A DNA stretch of 64,000 nt from Haemonchus contortus (GCA_000469685.2 LS997562.1:41306345-41370344); one strand, 5' to 3'. Counted from the first letter of the stretch, positions 38,201 to 50,675 are shown. Numbers and translations: made by a program. Notes: a model not told the origin generated them from the letters alone.

Positions 38201-40789
38201 TCTCGGCGGGACGCCCCGACGGCGCGACAGTAAGATACCAAAGCAGTTATAGGATGGTTCGATGAAGGTGAGGACGGCCGCTTGAACTAGGGGCTAGGGA
38301 AAGGCTATTACTGAAGCAGGTACGGGTAGATTCAACAGGGATAACCTAATTCTTGAATGAGAAAAAAAGCTTGCAATTTGAAAAAAGTTAAATTTTATCC
38401 CAAAAAGGTATAATTCGAGCTTATAAAAAACCTGCTCGAAAAACCTCCCAAAGTACTGAGGATGAAGTCGGGAAGGAAGCCTATAGGTTGTCATAAAAAG
38501 TACCCACTGATTGGTATTTGAAAAATTACAATTAATTACCATAAATTTATTGAAAAGCCTTACCTGAATATGGGATTTGCCGGTATGCATGTCAGTAGAT
38601 AACGTTTGTCGTTCTTCGCATCGAACCTCTCCGTATTTTGGACTGAGATTTCATTCTCGTAATTTCCTTCATCATTTCTTCTTGTTTCGCAGCCAATGAG
38701 AGGAATCTGAGAGAAGAATAGGGATGAACGAAGAAGAGGACTTCCTAAAGTAAGTGGTGTGGAGGTTCTCAAAAGACTACCTTGACTTCATAATCCGTAC
38801 CGCGTTGGATTGATGCATTCACATATACACAGTTCGGATCGCCTTTCTCGGTTTGAATCAGTCCCGTGAAAGTTTCGTTGAATTTGATCCGTAGAAGAAA
38901 ATCTGTCTGAAAATAATTAGGTCTAAAATGTAATGAAGAGAGCTGGGAAGGAAATAAGGAAAGCTATGAGCTCGTTGATGCAATGGAGGAAGCTCTCGAT
39001 TCAACAATCCCGCAGGTACAGGTTCGAGTCTTATGTGAGGCTGACAAAATTGCTCACAAGTCAGCACATTTCGATAGGGGAAGTAAGGAAGTGGTTGGAA
39101 GAGGTGTTGGATCGCAAAGTCATCCGTGAAATCCATTCACTCCCTGTCTTCCTTACCCAGACAAGCGATTAATTTCTTTTCGACCTGATAGGAAAGAAAG
39201 TTTATTTTTTAAAATGCTGCCCAAGAGATACATATAATGATAACACTTCTTTAGATGTGGGAAGTAGACAGATATAAACTAATTAAACATTTTGACGAAG
39301 TCCTGTGGGAGTCGAGATCATAGGCTTCATTGATAATTTGCTGTCGCATTGAAACCTAGTCTCTGTGGGGTTTATGTTTTCCCTTTTCCCCGTCTTGACA
39401 GCTCAGTTCGTCCCTTCCCGTCGTTTTCGAGTGGCTGGTTATATGTAGATGAGGAACCGAGTATAGCGGCCTCCTCTTGCCAGAAAGTACAATATCTCGA
39501 GCACTGAGATCCACTACTTCTCCAAAAAGCTGTACTGTAGCTAAGAAGCGGTGAATCGGAGACCGAAGCCTGTGGCAGAAGATTGAATGTATTTCAGGCG
39601 CTGAACGTTGAAAGTTTGTTTACGCTAAACATTACTCAATGGACTTGCGAAAACATTGGAAAAATTATCAGGTTACTGCAAGTGAGGCTTTTCTCCAGCA
39701 GTTCTTCCCTCTCATTCATTCAGTGTGCAGCCGCACCACTATCATCCGGGAGGCATCACCCGGGAGGCTGGATCACCTGGAATTGTTGCATAGCACAGTC
39801 TTTGCACAAAAGTGGCTGTATGGCATTCTTCTCCGATAGAGGGATGCTGGCTATAAAAGAGATAGGCTTGGTGTTGTATGAGACGCTCATCAAAGGAGAG
39901 CGATTTTTCAGCGGGTAATGGTGCATTCAGAATTTGCTTCGTTGCGTCAGGATCTAGTTTGATTCCTGCTGTGAACCCATTCTACCTTTATTAGCATCGA
40001 AGGAGGAAGGGTGTGGTGACGGTGACAATGGTAAAGGCAGGTTTTCATAAACGAAACAGCCTTCCTCAAATCTTTAACAGCTTGGAATGGTATAGCTAGT
40101 TGTCCCCACACTGCTTAGCATTCACATTTATTCAATTGATAAGACACGAAAGGCAGGCATGGCTTATACTTCGAAATATCAACCAGTCCAAGGGACCGCA
40201 ACGTGTCTGTGTGCGACACCAGCTACATACTCTTCACTTATCCCTTAAAAAAAATTAAATGGATAAAGCTGGACAATTATTTTCTCGAGAAGCATCCTAA
40301 GTCCAAATACTACCCTTATCATGACAATATATTCTTACTCATACGGCTTTATATTACCCTTGAAGTCTAGAAGTCTTCGGGGACAGTCAATCCCGTATGT
40401 GGGATAGCCCCCGCATTCTACTTCCATTCAGAACCGTAATGAATGAATGTTTGAATGTCTATGTGGCTGTTCCGGCGGACAGCTGGTGTACAAGTCAAAA
40501 CTCTTATCTCCCAGGCGAGTCTTCTATCAGTTATTATCACGGAGGGACGGTATGCTCAGTTGGTTTAGGAGAGTATCGATTCGGGATTCGGTTCCTGGGG
40601 TCATACATCACCTTCGCCCAGATTTATACTCAATGCTGTCACAATGAGCTCTAAAGTGTATGGAATTATGTGCTATCAATAACTATCACAAAGAATTCTC
40701 CTTACTTTATCGCAGGCGATTGATGTATTGATTATAGTAGGAAGCGAACAGCATGACGATATGAGCAAAAGCAGAAAGATCAACGTCAT
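32269..40789 (-). CDS. Cuticlin-like ZP-domain membrane protein
   Basis: Complete seven-exon gene: 40706-40789, 38781-38906, 38564-38706, 36124-36364, 34252-34374, 33440-33522, 32269-32575. All junctions are GT/AG and phase-consistent, giving 368 residues. Residues 1 to about 15 are a signal peptide (run of Leu/Ile). Cys26, 54, 76 and 110 give the four-cysteine ZP-N pattern. Cys215, 232, 274, 279, 282 and 287 lie in ZP-C (RCWASDG, NDGCSV, FCNLHVC). Ala-Trp-Ala-Phe-Pro before the last cysteines matches the ZP-C core. RSRPRR (288-293) is a furin-type site like the one that releases ZP polymers. An acidic Ser/Asp stretch (298-307), a second basic site RLRR and a terminal membrane segment (about 348-363) follow. 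ZP proteins polymerise in the extracellular matrix. In nematodes many are cuticlins or CUTL/NOAH/DYF-7 types, and the subfamily was not determined. The first exon encodes only the signal peptide and the first cysteine. Confidence 0.93.
35670..35890 (+). repeat. Diverged direct repeat pair, period 131
   Basis: ACAGGCATGGCGCA..CCT..ATCTG.CATG at 35670 recurs at 35801, and both copies end near CGTGGTAC. It lies in the ZP intron between exons 4 and 5. Confidence 0.6.
37348..37412 (+). repeat. GC-rich dispersed repeat, copy 1
   Basis: Shares GCGCGC..GTCCCGC..GGAAGG..C.GTA.GC.GCAGAG and a closing ACGTGGC with 60319-60387. It is part of a GC-rich island (about 37300-38320) inside the large ZP intron 36365-38563, most likely an old insertion. 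Open frames across the island are short and unrecognised. Confidence 0.55.
40383..40620 (-). mobile_element. tRNA-derived SINE-like repeat, copy 4
   Basis: The body matches the other copies (CAATCCCGTATGTGGGAT, TTCCATTCAGAACCGTAATG). The minus-strand B-box region reads GGAACCGAATCCCGAATCG. The A-box end is truncated. It lies about 90 bp beyond the 3' end of ZP exon 1, inside the first ZP intron. Confidence 0.6.
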
Positions 40790-40819
40790 CCGCAAGACTC
40801 TTCGATTCGTTCCACTTCT

Positions 40820-40836
40820 TCTGAAGTACTTGTCTG
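40820..40836 (-). promoter_or_regulatory. Possible trans-splice acceptors before the ZP start codon
   Basis: Two TACTTCAG sites on the minus strand place an acceptor 31 or 44 bases upstream of the ATG at 40789. In nematodes such sites close to the start codon often receive a spliced leader. They could equally be unused, and no transcript evidence is available. Confidence 0.3.
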
Positions 40837-42034
40837 AAGTAGTGGTAAGTTCTACTTGTCACACAACATTTTCACCAAAGATCATCAAAGGAAAGATCAA
40901 CGATTGGTGAGCATAAGAAGAATTCCCAGTAAATATTTAAAAAAAAGCTGTAAGATACAAATAAGGAAGAGAAAACAAGAACAGATAAAGATGATTCGTA
41001 TCGCTGAAAGTCGAGAATTGAGTTGTATCGGAGCCAGTGGCTTGTCAAGTAATGCTGAAAACAGGCCATCAATAGATAGATCGTTAAATGCAGTTACATA
41101 GAACAATGAACCTCAACCGGACTGTAAAATCACTGAGTCAACAATCTCATAGCCGAGAACTGTTTTTTTCTCAATCGAAAATAATTTCTGGAATGAAACA
41201 AGCAATCCTATTCATACCCTTTCCCGATTCCTAGGCAAGCAATATGATCTCTTTCAGTTTAATCAAGAATTTCATTACACCTGGTCGATGTAACGGTTTA
41301 TGGCCAATTTGAAAGTAGCAAAACACTTTCGCAATTTCGTTGAGCCATCCGTACAATTCCGTTCGATTGAAGACATCCGAGAAATAGTAAGCAAATTTCT
41401 TCAATCTGTCTCTCGTTTAATCTTTAATCTGACAATCAAACTTTTCTGTCCTCTTTTTTTTTTTTTTGATCTGATAATCCAAAGGGACTCATAGCTGTGG
41501 GAATTGATTCCAAATTAAAAAAATAATAAGGCTGATAAAAATAATTATGACTAGCAACCGTCAGTTAAATAAAGGTTTATCTAAGGAAACCAAATTAGTG
41601 ATAACACAGAAGATTTTTATCTTGGACAGTTTGTTTAGAGCTTTTGAGAATAAATAGCTTCGGAGCTTTCAGTTAAAACCGAAAAGGAGCAAAGTGGTTG
41701 GCGCTGTGCAATGGTTTTGGTATGCGCCATGTATTTGATTTCCTATGAGAATCAGTTTAGCATCTGCATATGTATAGTAGCGTTGCGATAATTTGAGGAA
41801 ATGATAATTTTTACTGTCGTTTTACCCACTCCGAGAAGTAGAAGTTCAAAATAAGCAACTCTGTTGAAACTGGCCATTTGTCGAGTCGAAGACATCACTC
41901 ACCTGATGGGAAGGAACTGCGCTTAGACATGGCTCCTCGAGAGCATGTACAGTACAGTCATGTTGAACATATTTCTCTGTCAGTACCTATCGAACTTGCA
42001 AAAAACTTGTAGTGGAAGGGAAGTATGTTTTTTC

Positions 42035-42164
42035 TAAAAGGAGCACTTAGATCCTCCCATCCATCAGATCTTATCCAACAACACATAGTTACTGATTTCG
42101 AAATCAGTAACTATGTGTTGTTGGATAAGATCTGATGGATGGGAGGATCTAAGTGCTCCTTTTA
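42035..42164. repeat. Perfect 130-bp palindrome without spacer
   Basis: The two 65-base arms are exact reverse complements meeting at TTTC|GAAA (42099/42100). The only change comes beyond base 65 (C against A), after which three more A-T pairs follow. It lies about 1.2 kb upstream of the ZP gene. Either a fold-back repeat or an assembly or template-switch artefact. Confidence 0.97.
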
Positions 42165-45100
42165 AAAAGGTGACCCATTCTGTACCGAACTCTCAGCAAC
42201 ACCTAGCTTGATGGCAAAAAGTCGATCGTGCGCCTTCGTTGCGCTATCGTAACACTTGCTACAAAATTATTGAATGATCTCTAGACCACTTACGAAGTGA
42301 TGTCTGCATTTATAAACTAATTGTATGGAATATCTATCTAAATTATCAATCATCACTCTTCAGCCATTACCACCCTGTAGCTTGTTGTAATCGGGGATGA
42401 TAAGCCTCAATTTTTTCCCTTTTCTCCTTTGATTTTTGGTGCATTTCGGAATGCTTTTGTCTGAAACCATTAAACCAGGCGTTCCTTTCAAGATTTATGA
42501 ATAAAAGTCGGACATGAAAGGGCTCGAAAGTGCTAAAATCGCTAACGTCACCGAATGAACAAAGAGTGGATAAAGTGTGAAGCGAGAAATTGACATTTGT
42601 TCACCTTCTGAAATCGACAGAGTGATCTTCTTTAACGTAATGCCTATCAATTTGTCGTACCATCTTTCAGGCACTTTTCCTATGCTGAGCTTGTAAGCCT
42701 ATATTCCTTATCTATATAGTGAAGTCTTTATTTTGATTCTAAAACGTTTTAACAACCAAACGAAGAATTAAGGGCTAGAATAACCTTTTCTCTACCACCT
42801 TAATGAGCGAGTACAAATTTTTCAAAGTTCCAGCGATTATAGGAAAGATCTCTTCCAAAAATTCTCTTCATCAGAAATCAATTTGCTTCAGAAAATGTAA
42901 TCGCGTCAAATTATCTATAAGAATCTATGAAATAAAAGCCGTCGGGAATTTTGCCTTCCTAAGGTTGGGATGATTGTATGTCTAAATATGTCCCTATGTT
43001 CTAACTGTCCGACGCTGGTGGGAAAATTGGGAATTCACTCTATTCAATCTCCTGTATGTATGTGGTTAAGGTGGACCACCTGCTGTGACCACATCACATC
43101 TCTGTTGAATATATTGAAAGTGGCAGGTAATCTGTGTCCTCCAAATTTTTGAAGCCTAAGGTCGCCATTCCACTTTCGGGCAATAAATTTCAGGAAAAGG
43201 AACCAGAGAGGAAACCAAAAGCATAAGCTGATTAGCAATACTAAAAATAACTTCAGAGTAATATTTGCAAAACTTAAGCGTAGCTAACTCTATACTGTAT
43301 CTCCTATCTAGTTTTTTGAAAGACTTTTTCCAAGTTTTTTTTTGAAATGCCAGTGACCCAATAAAGCTAAAAAAAAGTTTTTTGAAATTACCCCAGCTCA
43401 ACTGGGTCACTGCCCTCAATTGAGAATGACTAAGGATGTACTATAGAAATTTGTTCAAAAGGTAATTACAGCATCTTCAAAGGTGTCTTTCAGACTTAGG
43501 TTCTAAACGGCATCTCTGAGTACTAATTCTCTGTTGACTTCATATTCTGGAAAGTTCAGGAAAGGATTCAGGAAAGTTTTAAAACTACTCTTCACTTTGA
43601 AACTATATAAAAAAATTGTAGAAAGGAGGGTTGATATAAGTTTCCACTTTTTTTATTCATGTTCAATAACTGATTCTTTTAGTTAATAAAAATTTTCTAA
43701 TGGAACCTGTTTCACAGGCTCGATAGTAATAAATCCAGCTAGTAATACAAGAATATTTTATGATGTTTATGTAATATATCAGAAACAAGCAAAAGCAGGG
43801 GGATAGCTGACTTTTACAACCATTCTGAGGCCCCTATCCCGTCAGTGAGTGTGATAATTTTGATTCTTCATGAAGTTCTCGACTATGGAGTTCTCTGGCC
43901 CAATGGATGTGCTGTAATATCTGTCGAAGACTGTCTCTTTGACTGTATGGAGGAACGTCCAGGATAGAATACTAGCGTTCTAACAGACCAAGGATAATTA
44001 TCCCGTGAAACTGGGATGTGCAAGAGGCTATGACTGGTTTACCGGATATACTCAAGATGTTGAAGTGAATTTAGTCAAAAAAAACTATAAGCTTATGCAA
44101 ATGGATACGGTGACGAAGAGATTGACACTATGAAGAGTTCAAAGAGAAAGCGCTCGACGTTGTTTAACAGTCCCTTTTTTGTGTTCGCAGCACATCCGAA
44201 ATCGACTTTCTTGAATACGTCGATAACCGAGTCATTCCCTGCTCTGGTGAAGCTCAAACTACAATCTAGTTTCCTTCTACGAGTAGTTTCGGGCTGGATT
44301 AGTTCCCGGGGCAGCAAGAGGATTTGTTCCATTCGTCGTACTGTTCGAAGGCTCCATTCTCCATGGTCACACTTCCGTCAAAGGTGTACCGGAGCGAACC
44401 TCTACGGAATAGGAAATCCTCCTTGGATGAACTGCTAAAGCAGGAATGGAAAACGGGGCGTAGCTCTTAAATACCCATTTTTTAATTGCAGTAACTGCTC
44501 GAATTCAGGCAAGGGTCGTTGCTAGACCAAGAACATCGTTGAAGTAGTCTTTCAGGGCATTTGTAGTTACTCTCGTGTCTAATAATCAACTCGTCTTTCA
44601 AGGAAGCAGGCCTTTAGAAGGCAATCCAAGAGCATACTTTTTTGACTTTCAAGCATGTTTTTTACTTTTCTTCGTACGTCATTCGATTCTGACCATGTTC
44701 CCGGCAAGCATGTAAACAAACAAGCCGCAAAGCAGTCGATATGGCCATGAAGTCACGAGTGAGAAACGAATTATAACAATAATAAAAAAATAAAGATAGA
44801 ATAAGAGTAAAATTGTGTGTCAAGAAATTTGCCAAGCGACTTTTCTAGAAAGTCGCTGGGGAGCTACAGTATCCCCTGTTCCCCTGCGGCGGGAAAGCAG
44901 GAAACACATCAAAACTTCAAGTTGTATAGGCACATAGTCAGACGAATACATAGGTATAGTTCCGAACAAAGTGGCTGAGCTGTTTTGTGAAGACAGTGAG
45001 GAGAAGCCGATTTGGCTTGAAAGTCGTCAATCTAGCCAATTGTGCAATGCGCGGACGGATCAATGCGTCCATAATTGGCTTGGCAAGGTATTTTCAACGA

Positions 45101-46742
45101 AGAATGATGGCGGATTCGGTAAGGCAGCTGTACACAGGTGGCGATGATGGTTGAGGTGGTGGTTATTGAGGTAGTGGAGGTGAGGTAGCGAAATGATGGG
45201 TGGAGAGTATCGGCGACGGTTGTCAGCGCCGTCGCTGAGGTATCTGACGCGCAGGCCGGCCCTGTAATAACCCCCTCATTAGGGAGGAAAGAGCAAGACG
45301 CCCTACGAGGCCGGTTGTAGAGCGCAGCGATACGGTGTGAGGGTAGGCAGGGTAAGGCAATGGAAGGCGGTAAGCGACCGAGAAGCGTGTACGCCAAATG
45401 GTGTCGTCGGAAATCTAGCCAAAAGCGACATCCCTCTCCGAGGGGGGGGGGAGGGTATGAAACCGTCAAAAGGTTCTACGAACTCGAAGAACAGTTTGGG
45501 TATACGCCGTGCTCTCTCATCTTTCTCTATGCAATGAGTGGGGTCGTAAGCTTCATTAGGCTAGAAGGCGGGTAGTTCTTACGGCATTGGCAGCTTCTAA
45601 TGAGCTGAGGTAATTACCTGTGGAGAAATCGTCGATACCAGTAGAGAAGGGCTGTACAATTTCTTCCGACAGACTTCCCGGCAAGTCACAGAGCGAAAAA
45701 CTAGTTGACTCAACCATTCAAGAACAGTCAAGGTAAAGTATTGGGGTAACTGGTTTCCTGGAACACTTCGCATAGGATAATCGGCTTTTTGAGCGGCTTA
45801 GAAAGCAGTATCCAAAGAACAATGGGATCATTTCTACTCTGCTCAAGAGGAGTCACCAATGGATATTGGAACTGGGGTTCTACTTGAGCGGTTGGCTCTT
45901 TGATTAGCAGCCCAATTTAAGGCCTGCCTGGTCCAAAGCGGAGAACCGATGCGGTGCTTCGTGTAAGAAAGGGATGCTTTCACTCCCAGTGCTGTATGGA
46001 CCGTGCATCTGGCTCCGGATACCCATGTATTGGGTGAGATCATCTTACTGTGGGCGACCTTTGAGCCGGCTCATACGTAGTGCAGTGTTTACAGGCGCCA
46101 CCTTGCACTTTCATGGCATGATCGATTCTCAGTTGAGTCAGTGTTCGGTTTCAGTAACTAATGACCTGTTTATTCTGGTGATACGAAAGTTTAGTTACAT
46201 CTACCAAATCACTGAATAGGCCGATTGAGCTTACAATTACCTTTACGAATTCCATTAACATCAAATACATGGCGCAATTCGGTAGCAATCGTTCGGTATG
46301 AAATTTATTTGTTCTGGAGTGTAGCGCGGAACGTCCATAGCCTCTCCCCTGCATATGAGTCCGTCTTTGCTGTTTTTGTTGACCAAGACTAGTCTGCTTA
46401 ACACGGCTAACAACAATACAAGGAGAAGGCCCACCTATCTTTCTGCCCCATTCTTCTTTCGGCCCCCACATGGGAAGTAGATTTATTTGTGGGTCGTTCT
46501 ACTTTCTTTCAGAAACCCAGAGTGACACAGTAGCGTGTGGCACAGTTGTTAAGTTTATGACCTGGTCAAAATACGAGTTTTACACTCGTGATCACCCACG
46601 CCGGCTGGATCCAATTGATTTCTTCTATACTCTTCCGACCCGATAACAAAGTCAAGCCGAATGTCAACTCTCTGCACATACTCCTTTGCTTGTAATATAT
46701 ACTGCGATTTATTGTTCCGATATATTCCCGTAAAACACGAGT

Positions 46743-46896
46743 GCATGGCTTATCTTCAACTGTTTTCCCTTTAGTTTGGTTTCCTACGATGTACTTTTTA
46801 TCAGATTTTGCACATATAGATACATTTATCTTTGGATATTCTAAAAAATCTTTTTGAAGTTTATAGTTCCCTATTGTACACGTGAATAAGCCATGC
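46743..46896. mobile_element. 154-bp MITE-like element with GCATGGCTTAT terminal repeats
   Basis: It opens with GCATGGCTTAT and closes with ATAAGCCATGC, an exact 11-bp inverted repeat around an AT-rich interior. The same 11-mer stands alone on the plus strand at 34752, 40157 and 49168, pointing to a dispersed family. Confidence 0.5.
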
Positions 46897-47910
46897 CTCA
46901 GCTTCCAACAGAGAATCATTCGCGTGATTGAAAGAGTTCTTTCCCAATCAATCATTGTGTGAGCTACTCAGATTAAGTCGGGCTGATCATTCGCGATGGA
47001 TTTCCCACTAACTGGTCGAGAATGAGGGGCTACCTAGATTATTCTCATATTAACTGGGTGTAAATGGAATTTCAAGAGTTTCTGTGTGTTGTTGGTTGTC
47101 TGATTACAAGCATCATGTGAACGGGTGCTGTTTCCCACTTGTTGTTCTCAGCACATATTTTTCAATGACTTGCGTCTGTCATCTCATCACCACATGGTTC
47201 CCAAACATTATAGAAACTATTAACTGCGGTTTTTAGTTGTTCCGTTACTGTGAGGTAATCGGCGGCGTGTTTGGTAGAGTTCAGTCACATGTAATGACGT
47301 GCTTTAGCATCTTGTATGTTTGTGGGTAACTCATTCTATGGGAGTTTTGAAGCAGTGCATCCATGAATCCGGTAAAATAAACAAATAAATAAGGCGGTCA
47401 AGTTTCCGACTTCCAAGCTGTTCACATTCCGGCAGAAGAAAAATCGTTTTAATTTTCAATATCTTATCTTTTTGCCTTGTTTTTAGCGAGGTCCAGTTTT
47501 ACTTCTTATTACTACTTGTTGGTTTAATGACTTGATAATCTATGGAGAAGAAAACTTAACCAGTGCTTGAATGTGGAACTCTCGTCTTTTCAGAATCTCG
47601 CTCGCCAGGGAGATGATGAAAAAAGGGCCATATTGTCTTTGTACGGCGAGCGAATAAGATGGAATTGACGTATTCGGAAATGAGGGAGGTGGGGGCTGAG
47701 GTAGTCAATTTGTTAAGGGAACGTCGGGATCACTTCGTGTATATGATGTAGATGCTCACTTTTTTCCTTAAGGAGCCATAAAATGCGCATTGATTTCCCC
47801 ATGCTATGGATTCTAATGAATTGATTCACACATCGTTCTTCGAGGTTCTCTCGTGATTGCTGAGACTCAGGGCTTTTCCTCAGTTTCCACTGTGAATGTC
47901 TCTTAGCACT

Positions 47911-48182
47911 GATCAATCCCACTTCTGGGATACGCCCTCCATTCAACTCCCATTCGTAGCAGCGTTTTGAATACATATGCACTCTCTGGAATCACTGGTA
48001 GTCTCCAGCCAATACATAGTCAGCGCTATTCCTCCCTTGACGAATCTGGTACAAATTAATCAACTTTAGAGAGATGAAAGGCTCGATTGGCATGGGCGAG
48101 TATGGGTATCGACTTGGGATTCGATCCCCGCACAAGCGTATGTGATAGTCTGCTACTTGCCACTATACCCCATCCGCTTTCG
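47911..48182 (-). mobile_element. tRNA-derived SINE-like repeat, copy 5
   Basis: The minus-strand head reads GGGGTATAGTGGCAAGTAGCA, then GACTATCACATACGCTTG, then GGGGATCGAATCCCAAG, a near-ideal B box. The body and tail (GATCAATCCCACTTCTGGGAT on the plus strand) match the rest of the family. Confidence 0.68.
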
Positions 48183-50675
48183 AATGTTTGATTATGATAT
48201 ATTACTTGCGTCAACGCCCTTACAGACAGGGTTTCTGTGGAGAAGTTGACACTCAGAGAGAAGGATGAGTCCCAAGAGCTTTAATACTCTTAGCAGAAGT
48301 CAATAGTAACTAGTTTAGTTAGAATGAAATGGATGACTGCTGGGAATGCTCTGGAAACTTACCCCTCAAGCTGCCCATTCGTCTAGGGGAGTAGCAGTAA
48401 AGATATTTGGTAGTAGCTGATACTCTGTGATTTGTCACGTGCTTACAAATGTGCCCTGCTAACAAGCATGAAAAGTCTTCATGCTCTCAGTTACTTCTTC
48501 GCTCACTTAAAACTCACTTGTGTTTCCATTCACTCACTTATTTATTTATTATATTTATTTATTTACATAGTGCTCATCCATTTTGCATGCTTTCGTGCTC
48601 TTTCATTTCCTTGCATACCATTGTGAACGGACTCGTGTGTTATCCAGAAAGATATAAACAAAAAGTTCTGAGAATTTCAAAATCACAAAATCAACAAATA
48701 GGTGCTCAGAGCCAACCAAATAAGAACAAAAAAAGAGAACGAGATCAGATTTGATACTTAAAATTAGTCACAGAGTCTAGCCCCAGCGATAGGCTTTTGG
48801 AAACCAGTAGTACGAGAAAAAAGTATGAAGTGAACTTTACAATCCTGGTTTTTGAGCTTTGCTGTTGCTCTGAGAAGCCAGTTTACTAAATTGATCAGAA
48901 CCCTCTATGACTAAACTTGTGGACCTGACCTGAGTGTAAGGAACGAGTAGGGTAAATAGGGTTATCCAGCGGGGTTATTAGCTGATATAGGGGTTTGTAC
49001 TTTGCAATGACGGTTCCTTTCGTTCTCATTATTCTCTTCTCATTCTCTTTATTTATAATTTATTCTGCTCGATGTTCTTATGCTTGCTTCCAGTGATGAA
49101 GTAATTTCTTCTCGGTACATTCAACGACTCTTCTGTTACTCACGTCATTTTTGACATTTTCCAAAGGGCATGGCTTATCCTGAGGTACTAGTGTACTTCT
49201 AATGACCTTCTGACTGCATGAACTCACTGTAATTGTGCACCTGTGCATAAAGCTTTCCTGATATGGGGAAGATGGTTAACGCCTCCTCCGACTCTTCCCG
49301 ATTCTATGGCTACGGGTAGGAAGTGAGCCGTATTTAATTTGCTCACTGAGCCGACTTACTCACCTAGGATATATGTAGTCACAAAGCAGACATTGAATTA
49401 GTCAGCCAAAAAAGAGTCTACAAAAAATCAAAATGGTGAACGATCAAATAAATGCATAAAAGCCATCCATTCAAGGTGAGTTTCCGGTGGTGGCGGCAGA
49501 CGGCCCGGGCCGAGCAGCTGACCTTTGCCGAAAAAAGAACTCGTTGTTGTTAGTCATACGCCCGACCGCAATTGTTGTCTCCAAACAGTGGGGGAGCAAG
49601 GGGGAAGGCGCTCGGAAAGGGCGTCACCCGACGAACTCGCGCGCGATCCCCGACGGACTGCGGAACGATACGTCGCTGAACTTGTCCCAAAACTCCCGTT
49701 TGCGCATTGATTCATCACTGATTTCCAGAACGGTGCCGCCATGACTTCCCGCATCCCGTAGCCGCCAAGATACCTTCCTTAATCAGCACATAACTGTTTT
49801 TATTTGTAAAATTTCTAGCTTTTATGTGCTGGCGAGGGAAAATTACTTTCTCCCACTGCCGTTTGGCTGCCGATTGACAATAATCAATTGAATCAACAAT
49901 TTTAATGTGAACCTCATGCGGTATCACTGCTGTTCGTGCAACATGGCACACCTGGACTTGTCTTTGTTCATTTCTTCTCCGGTTTCGAAAGAAATCACCC
50001 CAAAAAGTTCAGGATCTATTCAGGCGTCGGGAGTGTTCTATTCATGTTCGCTCCATCCTCACTCGGCCTGAGCTGTTTCGGCTGGGTAGTCGCTTTTTCA
50101 CATGCTTACGATTATAATGAACTCTAGTTGATCAATTACTTTTTTATTTGTTCGTTTGTCTTCTTGTTTGCTTTATTTATTACTGTTGACATCTATCTTT
50201 ATTCATTCATCAATTATAATCCTACTATTTCTATTGGATATTCATTCAATATTTATTGTTATGCACCTACAAAGAAGTGTTAGAAAAAGGATGGAATGAG
50301 GGTCTAAGGAATCATCACAATCTCGTAGAGCAAATGAATTTTTACAGCGTGATTTATACTAGGCGAAATTATGACGTAGCCACCGGTCGTACTTCACCAC
50401 TCTTCTGATTCTGAATGAAAGTCGAATATGTGGCGAACTCTTAGGAATTTGACCACCTTTTTTTATTTCAGCCAAGCTGACGTCCACACGCACTTGCTCT
50501 TACTAAGTAGTTTTCTTTTTTTTCAAATGGATTGTTTTTATTCATTATCTATTATTATTTCTAGTATTGTATAATATCATCTATCAAATTATCTATCACA
50601 TGAATATAATACACTTTATTATACAAACTGCGTCCTGGCCTGTATTGCTTGAATTATAAACATTGCTTTTTTTTT
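48183..50675. other. Intergenic DNA with a CpG-rich island
   Basis: Positions 49485-49745 are CpG-rich and open in several frames, ending near TTTCCAG (49729). It could be a first exon or promoter of the downstream plus-strand gene, but no phase-consistent link was found. The rest is AT-rich and featureless. Confidence 0.4.

Larger units (their letters stand above)
40837..47910. other. Intergenic DNA upstream of the ZP gene
   Basis: Holds the palindrome (42035-42164), a GC-rich island at 45030-45470 with a 145-codon minus-strand frame and a run of ten G, and the MITE-like element at 46743-46896. A region at 44115-44440 has open frames on both strands but no recognisable domain. Confidence 0.55.

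Noticed and set aside
44093..44438. Overlapping open frames on both strands
   Set aside because: I looked for reverse-transcriptase and ZP/M14 motifs and found none. Splice context was not convincing.
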